Part shown: in pieces, positions 1 to 5,972 of the stretch
Numbering within the stretch: the stretch's first letter is position 1
Layout of the letters: each line of letters opens with the position of its first letter
NCBI GenBank assembly: GCA_007120485.1
Contig: SKNP01000127.1
Location: 1-10,349 of the forward strand
From: Nitriliruptoraceae bacterium
GTDB lineage: Bacteria > Actinomycetota > Nitriliruptoria > Nitriliruptorales > Nitriliruptoraceae
Direction: 5' to 3'
DNA: 10,349 nt
The notes under the pieces: generated by a model
Told to the model about the DNA's origin: nothing
The model's database searches: none
Seen by the model: only the letters and a program-made list of their open reading frames with translations
Program-made: the position numbers and the translations under genes

Positions 1-59
1 ACCGGCAACCAGCGCCCTCGGGCGGCTCCCAGGATCACGCTGGTCAGGGCGTGCGCCAT
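1..59 (-). CDS. Possible 5' end of a further operon gene (partial)
   Basis: On the minus strand an ATG at 59-57 opens a frame that runs 19 codons to the window edge without a stop. It lies 21 bases past the TGA of the molybdopterin subunit gene, and that TGA is in frame just upstream, so the gene could begin no earlier. Third codon positions are almost all G or C (17 of 19), as in the neighbouring genes. The peptide begins MAHALTSVILGAARGRWLP, too short to assign. Only a weak ribosome binding site is visible. A maturation factor (XdhC/CoxI or MocA type) would be a natural neighbour, but the residues do not clearly show one. The frame may also be chance. Confidence 0.3.
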   Translation of the reverse strand, partial: MAHALTSVILGAARGRWLP

Positions 60-80
60 CGTCTCGTCGGCGGCAGATCC

Positions 81-2450
81 TCACGCGTCCATGGCGAGGA
101 ACAACCGCTCCGCGGTGATCGGCATCGAGGTGACCCGGACCCCGACGGCGTCCTCGATCGCGTTCGCGACCAGCGGTGCCACCGCGATCATGGTGTGCTC
201 ACCGATGCCGCGAGCGCCGAACGGCCCGTCAGGCTGGGCCACCTCGACGACGATCGGGACCACCTCGTCGGGAACGTCCAGGGAGGTCGGGATCTTGTAG
301 TCGGTGAACGTCGGGTTCAGCAGTCGCCCGTCCTCGTCGAACCGCAGGTCCTCGAACAGCACCGTCGCGAGCCCTTGGAGCACCCCGCCGACGATCTGCC
401 CCTCGACCGCGATCGGGTTGATCGCGCGACCCGCGTCGATCGCCAACGCCACCTTGCGGACGTGCATCTTGCCGGTCTCGACGTCCACCTCCAGCACGAT
501 GCCGGCTGCACCGACCGTGTAGTGCACGTTGGGCTTGCCGCCCTGTCCCGTCTCCGGGTCGCTACGCGTGGTGGTGAACTCCGGCATGAACCGGCCGCTC
601 GCGACCACCGGGCCACCCTTGAAGGTGCCGTCGCTCGGGTCTTCGACGCCACCGACCACGAGGTCGCGCAGCGGGAGCGCGAACCTCGGGTCGGTGGTGC
701 AGCGGACCTGTTCGGCGTCGAGGTAGAGCACGTCGATCCCGTGGCCGTGGACCGCGGAGACGGCCTCCAGGATCCGTGTCCGTGCCTGCTCGGCAGCGGC
801 GAGCACCGCGTTGCCGCAGCCCCACGTGACGTGGCTGGCGACGGTCTGCCACTCGTAGGCGTTGCGATCGGTGTCCGGCGTCTCCACCCGGATCCGCGAT
901 GGCGGGACCGACAGCACCTCGGCGGCGATCTGTGCCATGGCGGTGAGGTACCCCTGACCGATCTCCATGCCGGAGACGCCGAGGTTGATCGACCCGTCCT
1001 CGTTGAACTTCAGGAACGCAGCGGAGCCGGCGTTGGGCGGCATCGCTGGCGCCTTCCAGAAGGCGGCGACCGCCTTGCCGATCCGCACGTGTGGGGCGGG
1101 AGCCGGCTCCTCGACGCCCCAGTCGATCGCCTCCGCCGCGCGGTCGATGGCCTCGCGCAGCCCGGACGGGTTCATCGTCGCGCCGTACGGCAGTTCGTCG
1201 CCGGCCACGATGGCGTTGCGGCGGCGTAGCTCGACCGGATCGATCGCAAGCTCATGAGCGAGCCGGTCCAGGTGTGACTCCAGCCCGAAGGTGAACTCCG
1301 AGTAGCCGAACCCGCGGTAGGGCCCACCCGGCGGCAGGTTCGTGTACACGCACAGCGAGTCCAACCGCACGTTGGGGATCCGGTAGGGCCCCGTCGCCGA
1401 CAGCCCGGCCGCGTTCACCACGTTCGCGCCGTACTCGACGTAGGCCCCGGCATCCCAGTGCAGCGTGTGCTGCAGGGAGGTGATCGTCCCGTCGCGCTGG
1501 GCGCCGACCTTCAGATGGGCCGTGAGCCCTTGGCGCTGGTAGGTGTTCTGGAACTCCTGCTCGCGGCTCCAGCGGACCTTGATGGGATGGCCCTTGACCG
1601 CCGTGGCGAGGGCGGCGCCCATGATCTCCATCGTCACGCCGGCCTTGCCGCCGAACCCGCCACCGACGTACGGGGTGATGACACGCACGTCCTGGTGGGA
1701 GAGCCCGAGGGCCTCGGCGAACAGGTGTCGCTGGGTGTAGGGCGACTGCGACGCGCTCCATACGGTGAGTCGACCGGCCGGGTCCATGGCTGCGACGACG
1801 GCGTGCGGCTCGATCGCCGCGTGTGCGTACCGGGGCACGGTGTAGGTGCCCTCCAGCACGACGTCAGCGTCGGCGAACGCGGCCTCGACGTCGCCCTTCC
1901 GCAGCTTGCGCCAGTGGGCGATGTTGGTGCCGGGCTGCGGGGTGAACCAGGGCACGTGCGGGTAGTCGATCAGGTCCGGGTGGATGCGCACGCCGTCGTC
2001 CGCGAGCGCTGCCTCCGTGGTCAGGGCGGACGGCAGCACCTCGTAGGTCACCTCGAGGCGCTGCGCGCCGCGCTTGGCCGCCTGCGGGGTACGGGCGACG
2101 ACGGCGGCGACCTGCTCACCCACGAACCGGACACGATCCTGAGCGAAGACGTGCCGGTCCTTCATGTACAGCCCGAAGGCGAACGGCAGGTCTTTGCCGG
2201 TCACGACCCGCACGACGCCCGGCACCTGCTCAGCGAGGTGGGCGTCGATGGCGAGGATACGAGCGTGAGCGTGCGGGCTCGCGACGATCTCCGCGTGGAG
2301 CAGGTCGGGACCGAAGGCGAGGTCGTCGACGAACCGTGCGGCCCCGGTGACCTTGTCGAGGCCGTCGATCCGGGGGGTCGCCTGGCCGACGAAGGTGGTC
2401 GACACCTCCGTGGCGTCGGCGGCGGGCGGCGGTGCGGGCGGTGTGGTCAT
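81..2450 (-). CDS. Molybdenum hydroxylase, molybdopterin-binding large subunit (XDH/CoxL family)
   Basis: This 789-residue protein is the catalytic subunit of a cytoplasmic molybdenum hydroxylase, which oxidises a substrate with water-derived oxygen and passes electrons to the [2Fe-2S] partner. The N-terminal part (about 20-130) fits the aldehyde oxidase/xanthine dehydrogenase a/b hammerhead domain. Molybdopterin-domain landmarks follow: GGGFGG at 263-268, the active-site loop PYRGFGYSE at 377-385, GMEIGQG at 494-500, DAGRAINP near 672, and GARGIGE ending at Glu751, the position of the conserved catalytic base. The loop lacks the AYxCSFR motif of form I CO dehydrogenase and instead resembles the YRGFG of xanthine dehydrogenase-like enzymes. 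The ATG at 2450 lies one base after the TGA of the [2Fe-2S] gene and has GGAGG six bases upstream; a Met 12 codons earlier lies inside that gene and is less likely. The substrate cannot be told. Confidence 0.93.
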   Translation of the reverse strand: MTTPPAPPPAADATEVSTTFVGQATPRIDGLDKVTGAARFVDDLAFGPDLLHAEIVASPHAHARILAIDAHLAEQVPGVVRVVTGKDLPFAFGLYMKDRHVFAQDRVRFVGEQVAAVVARTPQAAKRGAQRLEVTYEVLPSALTTEAALADDGVRIHPDLIDYPHVPWFTPQPGTNIAHWRKLRKGDVEAAFADADVVLEGTYTVPRYAHAAIEPHAVVAAMDPAGRLTVWSASQSPYTQRHLFAEALGLSHQDVRVITPYVGGGFGGKAGVTMEIMGAALATAVKGHPIKVRWSREQEFQNTYQRQGLTAHLKVGAQRDGTITSLQHTLHWDAGAYVEYGANVVNAAGLSATGPYRIPNVRLDSLCVYTNLPPGGPYRGFGYSEFTFGLESHLDRLAHELAIDPVELRRRNAIVAGDELPYGATMNPSGLREAIDRAAEAIDWGVEEPAPAPHVRIGKAVAAFWKAPAMPPNAGSAAFLKFNEDGSINLGVSGMEIGQGYLTAMAQIAAEVLSVPPSRIRVETPDTDRNAYEWQTVASHVTWGCGNAVLAAAEQARTRILEAVSAVHGHGIDVLYLDAEQVRCTTDPRFALPLRDLVVGGVEDPSDGTFKGGPVVASGRFMPEFTTTRSDPETGQGGKPNVHYTVGAAGIVLEVDVETGKMHVRKVALAIDAGRAINPIAVEGQIVGGVLQGLATVLFEDLRFDEDGRLLNPTFTDYKIPTSLDVPDEVVPIVVEVAQPDGPFGARGIGEHTMIAVAPLVANAIEDAVGVRVTSMPITAERLFLAMDA

Positions 2451-2451
2451 G

Positions 2452-2937
2452 TCAGACCTCCGGCGTGGGAGCGCCGGCCGGTGCACGGGTCGCAGCGAGC
2501 ACCGCGTCGACGATCGGTGCGTAGCCCGTGCAGCGGCACAGGTTGCCGGCGATCGCCTCCTGCACCTCCTCGCGCGTCGGGTCGGAGGTCTCGGCCAGCA
2601 GCTCGGCGGCGGAGAGGATCACCCCGGGAGCGCAGTAGCCGCACTGGAAGGCGCTGAGCTCGATCAGCCGCTCCTGGAGCGCCGTGAGCCCGTCGATGCC
2701 CAGGCCTTCGACGGTCACGATCTCGTGCCCGTCCACCTCGACGGCGAGGATGAGGCAGCTGCGGACGGTCCGGTGGTCGAGGAGCACGGTGCAGGCGCCG
2801 CAGTCTCCTCGCTCGCAGCCCGCCTTGGGGCTCGTCAAGCCGACGCGACCTCGCAGCACCTCCAGCAGGACGTCGCTCGGTTCGACGTCGAGCGTCCGGA
2901 CCTCGTCGTTCACCCGGAGCGTGATGGCGTGACGCAT
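2452..2937 (-). CDS. Molybdenum hydroxylase, [2Fe-2S] small subunit (CoxS/XdhC-type iron-sulfur chain)
   Basis: This 161-residue protein carries two [2Fe-2S] clusters that relay electrons from the molybdenum site to FAD. The N-terminal plant-ferredoxin-like domain has Cys41, Cys46, Cys49 (CERGDCGAC) and Cys61. The C-terminal four-helix domain has FQCGYC (Cys99, Cys102) and LCRCTGY (Cys134, Cys136). All eight ligands are present at the normal spacing, and the length is usual for the family. The ATG at 2937 is preceded by GAGGAG five bases upstream, and the gene starts 16 bases after the FAD subunit stop. It ends one base before the large subunit start, so the three genes are almost certainly co-transcribed and translationally coupled. 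The fold is shared by CO dehydrogenase, nicotinate, quinoline and xanthine hydroxylases, so it does not reveal the substrate. Confidence 0.95.
   Translation of the reverse strand: MRHAITLRVNDEVRTLDVEPSDVLLEVLRGRVGLTSPKAGCERGDCGACTVLLDHRTVRSCLILAVEVDGHEIVTVEGLGIDGLTALQERLIELSAFQCGYCAPGVILSAAELLAETSDPTREEVQEAIAGNLCRCTGYAPIVDAVLAATRAPAGAPTPEV
2457..2461 (-). promoter_or_regulatory. Ribosome binding site deciding the large subunit start
   Basis: The minus strand reads GGAGG six bases before the ATG at 2450. It lies inside the last codons of the [2Fe-2S] gene and supports this start over the Met 12 codons upstream. Confidence 0.75.
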
Positions 2938-2953
2938 GTCGACTCCTCGGTGC

Positions 2954-3844
2954 TCATATGAGCGCGACGTCGTACCGCGGACCGTCGCCGGCGGCTCGCC
3001 CGGTCGCGGCGGTCAGCGCCCGACGGAGCATCACCTCGCACATCCGCAGCCGGTAGTGGGCGGTGGCGCGGACATCGGTGATCGGTGCCACCTCGTCGTG
3101 GACGAGGTCCACAGCCCGATCGACCAGCTCCGCGTCCACCCGGGACCCGGCGATGAGCGCCTCGATCCGTCGGGCACGGAGCGCGGACGCGGCGACCGCG
3201 CCGAATGCCACCCGGTAGCGGTGGCCGGGTTCGAGCAGGACGGCGACGCTCGCCTGGGCGAGATCCTCGCCGCGGGTGCGGGACAGCCGGGCGTAGGCGG
3301 CGCCGTGGTGGTTGCGCGGGACGGGGACCGTCAGGTGCGTGACGATCTCCCCGTCCTCGATCGCGGTCCGCCGCGGTCCGACGAACCATCGGTCGATCGG
3401 GATCGCGCGTTCACCCGCGGGGCTCGTGGTGTGGATCACGGCGTCGTGGGTGAGCAGGACCGGGCCGGCGTCGCAGCTCGGCACCGCGGAGCAGATGTTG
3501 CCGACGACCGTCGCACGGTTGCGGATACCGACGGACGCGACCAGGCGGGCCATCTCCTCGAGCCCGGGGAACCGGTCCTGGACCAGGTCGGAGGCCAGCA
3601 GGTCACTGAAGGTGACCAGGCAACCGACGTGGAGCGAACCTTTGCGGATCTCCACCGACGACAGGCCGGGGATGCGCTTGATATCGACGAGCCGCGTGGG
3701 TTGGATGGCGTCGTCGCGCAACCGGGCGATCACGTCGGTGCCACCAGCCAGGAGCACGGTCGTTGCGTCGCCATCGGCGAGCTGTCCAAGTGCGTCCTCG
3801 AGCGAGGTCGGAGCGACGTACGCCAGGTCGAGGGCGATGGTCAT
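2954..3844 (-). CDS. Molybdenum hydroxylase, FAD-binding medium subunit (CoxM family)
   Basis: This 296-residue protein is the flavin subunit that takes electrons from the iron-sulfur subunit and passes them to an acceptor. It shows the FAD-binding motifs of the family: LLAGGTDV (AGGTD at 33-37) and RNRATVVGN at 108-116 followed by PSCD at 122-125, which match the usual AGGTDL and RNxxTxGGN...PxxD pattern. The C-terminal third fits the CO dehydrogenase flavoprotein C-terminal domain. Length is typical. The ATG at 3844 is chosen because GGAGG lies six bases upstream and the homologous sequence begins there; the frame stays open 51 codons further upstream but reads as arginine- and glycine-rich non-homologous sequence. 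It is first in the operon, so the promoter should lie in 3845-4102. Confidence 0.93.
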   Translation of the reverse strand: MTIALDLAYVAPTSLEDALGQLADGDATTVLLAGGTDVIARLRDDAIQPTRLVDIKRIPGLSSVEIRKGSLHVGCLVTFSDLLASDLVQDRFPGLEEMARLVASVGIRNRATVVGNICSAVPSCDAGPVLLTHDAVIHTTSPAGERAIPIDRWFVGPRRTAIEDGEIVTHLTVPVPRNHHGAAYARLSRTRGEDLAQASVAVLLEPGHRYRVAFGAVAASALRARRIEALIAGSRVDAELVDRAVDLVHDEVAPITDVRATAHYRLRMCEVMLRRALTAATGRAAGDGPRYDVALI

Positions 3845-3850
3845 GGTCGG

Positions 3851-3855
3851 CCTCC
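3851..3855 (-). promoter_or_regulatory. Ribosome binding site deciding the FAD subunit start
   Basis: The minus strand reads GGAGG six bases before the ATG at 3844. It fixes the start of the first operon gene against the longer open frame. Confidence 0.75.
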
Positions 3856-4102
3856 ATCGGACCGAGGCACCCCGACCGGGGAGCGGTGAGCCTTCGACGG
3901 TACGCCGGGTGCTGGCCCTCTCGTAGGGGCCAAGGGCACGGACCTGCCGCACCGCCCCTCCGTCGCCGACCTCGCCGGGTGGGTGCACCGCTCGCACGGT
4001 GCCGTGGATGGGGGCGTCCTCCGCTGCCGAGGCCGCCGGTGCGGTGGGGCCGGACCACCGAGGCGGCCCAGCCGCCGCCGAGGCCGGCCCGTGCGTTCGG
4101 GA

Positions 4103-4127
4103 GCCGGGCCACCGAGGTGGACCCGGC
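4103..4127 (-). terminator. Candidate terminator hairpin of the SLH-like gene
   Basis: A near-perfect inverted repeat starts 33 bases after the TAG of the SLH-like gene. On the plus strand the outer arms are GCCGGG (4103-4108) and CCCGGC (4122-4127), the inner arms CCAC and GTGG, the loop CGAG, with one bulged A at 4121, giving a 10-base-pair GC stem. No T tract follows on the minus strand, which is common for actinobacterial terminators, so the call rests on position and stem strength. Confidence 0.5.
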
Positions 4128-4159
4128 CCCCGTTCGGTCCGAGGTGCGTCGGGTCCGGT

Positions 4160-5170
4160 CTACCCGGTCGGCGTCGCGGTCCAGGTGCCGGAGGCGCTGC
4201 AGTGACGCGTCCCGCAGTGGCGGCAGATCGTGCCACCGGGACCGTAGGTGTCGTACAGCTCGATCCAGGTGCGCTCGAAGGTGCCCGCCGCCGTCGTCGT
4301 GGAGGAGAACGCACCCGTGAGCCCTGGAGTTGCGAAGCGTCCCTCGCTGATCGGCATCGAGTAACTGAACACGAGCATCCCGCCCCGGCAGCCGGCCGCC
4401 GGGTCACTGGCGTCGTACTTCAGACCACCGGCGATGCGGCAGCCATCAGCATCCTCCACGGTGAAGGAGATGGCCTTGTCCTGGGAGGTCCGTCCCGTCC
4501 AGTCGCCCGTCGTCGGGCAGCTCACACCCGGTGAGGGCGGCGTCGAGCCACGCGGTGGTACCGCGATCGGTTCGAGCCCGAGGGCCCGGGCGAGGAACGA
4601 GGCCATCTGGTCCCGCCGGACGGCGTCCGTCGGGCAGTACCGGGTCCCCGACGCGTCGCACCCGAGCGTGATCCCCGCCTCGGCCAGCGCGTTCACGTTG
4701 GGCTCGTGGACGCCGGAGACGTCCGTGAACCGCGAGCCGGGGCTCGGGTCGAGGTCCAGGGCACGCACGAGGAAGGACGCCATCTGCTCCCGCGTCACGT
4801 CGCCGTTGGGGTCGTAGCGTCGCGCACCGATGCCGAGCGTGATGCCGGCCTCGGCGACGCGGTTGATGTTGTCCTCATGGATGCTGCCGTCGTCGTCGAG
4901 GAAGTGGTCGTGCGACGTGGGCGGCAACTCGAAGGCACGGGCCAGGAACGACGCCATCTGGGCTCGCGTCACGACATCCGCCGGGCAGTACCGGGATCCG
5001 GCCGCATCGCAGCCGAAGGTGACGCCCACCGCGACGATCGCCTCGATGTTGCCTTCGTGGGTGTTGTGGTCGTCATCGATGAAGGTCCCACCGGGAGCCA
5101 GGACGGCATCCGCCAGGCTCGATGGGAGGAGGAAGACCAGAGCGAGCAGGACGACCAACGGTCTGCGCAT
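4160..5170 (-). CDS. Secreted protein with three SLH-like repeats and a C-terminal cysteine-containing domain
   Basis: This 336-residue protein begins with a signal peptide: MRR, a hydrophobic stretch at about 4-19 and a likely signal peptidase I site after ADA (residue 22). Three S-layer-homology-like repeats follow at about 30-82, 90-141 and 148-200, each with an F-x-D start, an H-E-x-N-(I/V) helix, GIT/GVT-x-G and an R-x-QM-ASFL-RAL ending. Repeats 1 and 3 carry a cysteine pair (54/62 and 171/179) in GCD...YCP; repeat 2 has none. A Pro/Ser linker (201-217) leads to a domain of about 115 residues that begins TGDWTGRTSQ, looks beta-rich, has six cysteines (218, 244, 261, 316, 319, 324) and ends CSASGTW. 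SLH repeats usually bind cell-wall polymers, so surface attachment is inferred; the C-terminal function is unknown. The ATG at 5170 is chosen because it begins the signal peptide and has GAGGA eight bases upstream. Confidence 0.85.
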   Translation of the reverse strand: MRRPLVVLLALVFLLPSSLADAVLAPGGTFIDDDHNTHEGNIEAIVAVGVTFGCDAAGSRYCPADVVTRAQMASFLARAFELPPTSHDHFLDDDGSIHEDNINRVAEAGITLGIGARRYDPNGDVTREQMASFLVRALDLDPSPGSRFTDVSGVHEPNVNALAEAGITLGCDASGTRYCPTDAVRRDQMASFLARALGLEPIAVPPRGSTPPSPGVSCPTTGDWTGRTSQDKAISFTVEDADGCRIAGGLKYDASDPAAGCRGGMLVFSYSMPISEGRFATPGLTGAFSSTTTAAGTFERTWIELYDTYGPGGTICRHCGTRHCSASGTWTATPTG

Positions 5171-5382
5171 GACAGGCGTCCTCGCCTTCTCTCGGCATGC
5201 ACCGGACGGCCCGTCACACGACGGTCGAACCCAGGGACCCGTGCCATCGAGCGATCGGACCGGTGGTCCACGGTTGGGCCACTTCGATCGTCCACCTTGG
5301 CGGGTCGGGCCGCCAGAGGACATCGGCGTCTGCCGGTGCTACGTGAGCGCTGAGGCGAACGCCACTGACCGGACGTGTTTCG
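5171..5382. other. Spacer upstream of the SLH-like gene
   Basis: These 212 bases lie between two minus-strand genes. A hairpin at 5343-5365 (GTG, bulged A, GCG paired with CGCCAC) lies shortly after the small membrane protein stop and might help termination, but it is weak. Further in, GGACC/GGTCC at 5257-5269 forms a small hairpin, and the palindrome CGATCG occurs at 5252-5257 and 5285-5290. I cannot identify a promoter. Confidence 0.4.
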
Positions 5383-5796
5383 CTACCCCGATGCGGCGGC
5401 CACGACCTGGCGGGCCCGTCGCAGCCGTCGGGCGCCGGCGAACGCGCCGACGAACCACACGAGCACGCCCAGCACCAGGGCGATCCAGAACGACAGGTCG
5501 GCGTCCTGGGCCGTCGACCGCCCGAACCCCCACACCGTCATCACCACGACGAGCCCCAACAGCGGTGGGGTGAGCAGCAGCCGCCAGGCCGTGATCACGC
5601 GCGTGATGCTCAGCGCCACGACCAGGTCGCGGTCGTCCGGGTCGAGGTCGTCGACGTCCTCCGGACCGACCCGCGCGAGTTCCCGCTGACGTTCCAACGG
5701 CAGGGCATCCCAGCGAGCCCGCGCCTCCTGGTCCTGGGGCGGCGGCGGCAACTGGAACCGTTCGGGGATGCCACGTCCGGCACGTGCGTCGACCAC
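5383..5796 (-). CDS. Small membrane protein with two predicted helices, function unknown
   Basis: I do not recognise this 137-residue protein. The first 60 residues are hydrophilic, with a proline run at 17-20, an Arg/Glu-rich stretch (24-42) and an acidic patch (46-57). Two hydrophobic segments follow at about 68-90 and 101-120, and a basic tail RRLRRAR at 123-129 predicts a cytoplasmic C terminus by the positive-inside rule. This puts the N-terminal part in the cytoplasm too. The start is a GTG at 5796, supported by a full AGGAGG eight bases upstream. The gene is divergent from thrS across 176 bases and could share control elements with it, but no functional link is visible. The excellent ribosome binding site and consistent codon use make it a real gene. 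Confidence 0.75.
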   Translation of the reverse strand: MVDARAGRGIPERFQLPPPPQDQEARARWDALPLERQRELARVGPEDVDDLDPDDRDLVVALSITRVITAWRLLLTPPLLGLVVVMTVWGFGRSTAQDADLSFWIALVLGVLVWFVGAFAGARRLRRARQVVAAASG

Positions 5797-5804
5797 GTTG
5801 CAGA

Positions 5805-5810
5805 CCTCCT
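5805..5810 (-). promoter_or_regulatory. Ribosome binding site for the GTG start at 5796
   Basis: The minus strand reads AGGAGG eight bases before the GTG. It is the strongest Shine-Dalgarno sequence in the window and fixes the start of the small membrane protein. Confidence 0.8.
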
Positions 5811-5840
5811 GGGGCGGGCCACCCGGCGCTGGTCGTCGGA

Positions 5841-5928
5841 CGCCCGCGCTGGCTGCGGGGCGCCAGGGTGCCCGAGCCGGCGAGCTGGTGGGAACGCACC
5901 AGCCCTGGCCACGCCTACCCTCGTGGCT
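5841..5928. promoter_or_regulatory. Nested and competing inverted repeats in the divergent region upstream of thrS
   Basis: In order: CGCCCGC (5841-5847) can pair with GCGGGGCG (5855-5862) with one bulge; GCCAGGG (5862-5868) pairs with CCCTGGC (5903-5909), enclosing GCTGGTG (5884-5890) and CACCAGC (5897-5903); GCCACG (5908-5913) pairs with CGTGGC (5922-5927) around an 8-base loop. The second and third structures share bases 5908-5909 and would compete slightly. A TACCCT at 5916-5921 resembles an actinobacterial -10 box, with no clear -35. The elements could be an RNA leader of thrS or a DNA operator; the sequence does not decide. Confidence 0.35.
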
Positions 5929-5962
5929 GCAGCCCCAACCCCGCCCGATGCGACGAAGCGAC

Positions 5963-5966
5963 GGAG
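5963..5966 (+). promoter_or_regulatory. Ribosome binding site deciding the thrS start
   Basis: GGAG lies six bases before the GTG at 5973. The open frame extends 63 codons further upstream, but that part has no similarity to the family and overlaps the divergent intergenic region. Confidence 0.65.
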
Positions 5967-5972
5967 CGTCAC

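Larger units (their letters stand above)
3845..4159. other. Gene-free spacer between the SLH-like gene and the molybdenum hydroxylase operon
   Basis: These 315 bases separate two minus-strand genes. They should hold the terminator of the SLH-like gene (see 4103-4127) and the promoter and leader of the hydroxylase operon. I find no convincing -35/-10 pair. Inverted repeats occur at 3870-3881 (CCCC/GGGG, loop GACC), 3914-3931 (GGCCC/GGGCC) and 4062-4076 (GGCGGC/GCCGCC, loop CCA). The word CCGAGG recurs at 4027, 4058, 4078, 4112 and 4139. Open frames crossing it on either strand read as Arg/Gly/Pro-rich peptides without family features, and I do not consider them genes. Confidence 0.6.

Noticed and set aside
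81..2450. Annotation of the hydroxylase operon as aerobic CO dehydrogenase
   Set aside because: Gene order fits, but the active-site loop lacks the AYxCSFR cysteine motif needed for form I enzymes.
1458..2657. A 399-codon plus-strand open frame opposite the molybdopterin and [2Fe-2S] genes
   Set aside because: It lies antisense to two unmistakable genes and reads as Arg/Gly/Val/Asp-rich sequence without domain features; a GC-driven shadow.
5222..5245. A GGGTTCGA string on the minus strand resembling a tRNA T-loop
   Set aside because: The five-base T-stem cannot form (CTGGG is not answered by CCCAG), and no anticodon arm or acceptor stem can be placed around it.
5916..5921. TACCCT as a firm thrS promoter -10 box
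   Set aside because: It fits the consensus, but there is no -35 at 16-19 bases upstream, and it lies in a hairpin loop; kept only as a possibility.
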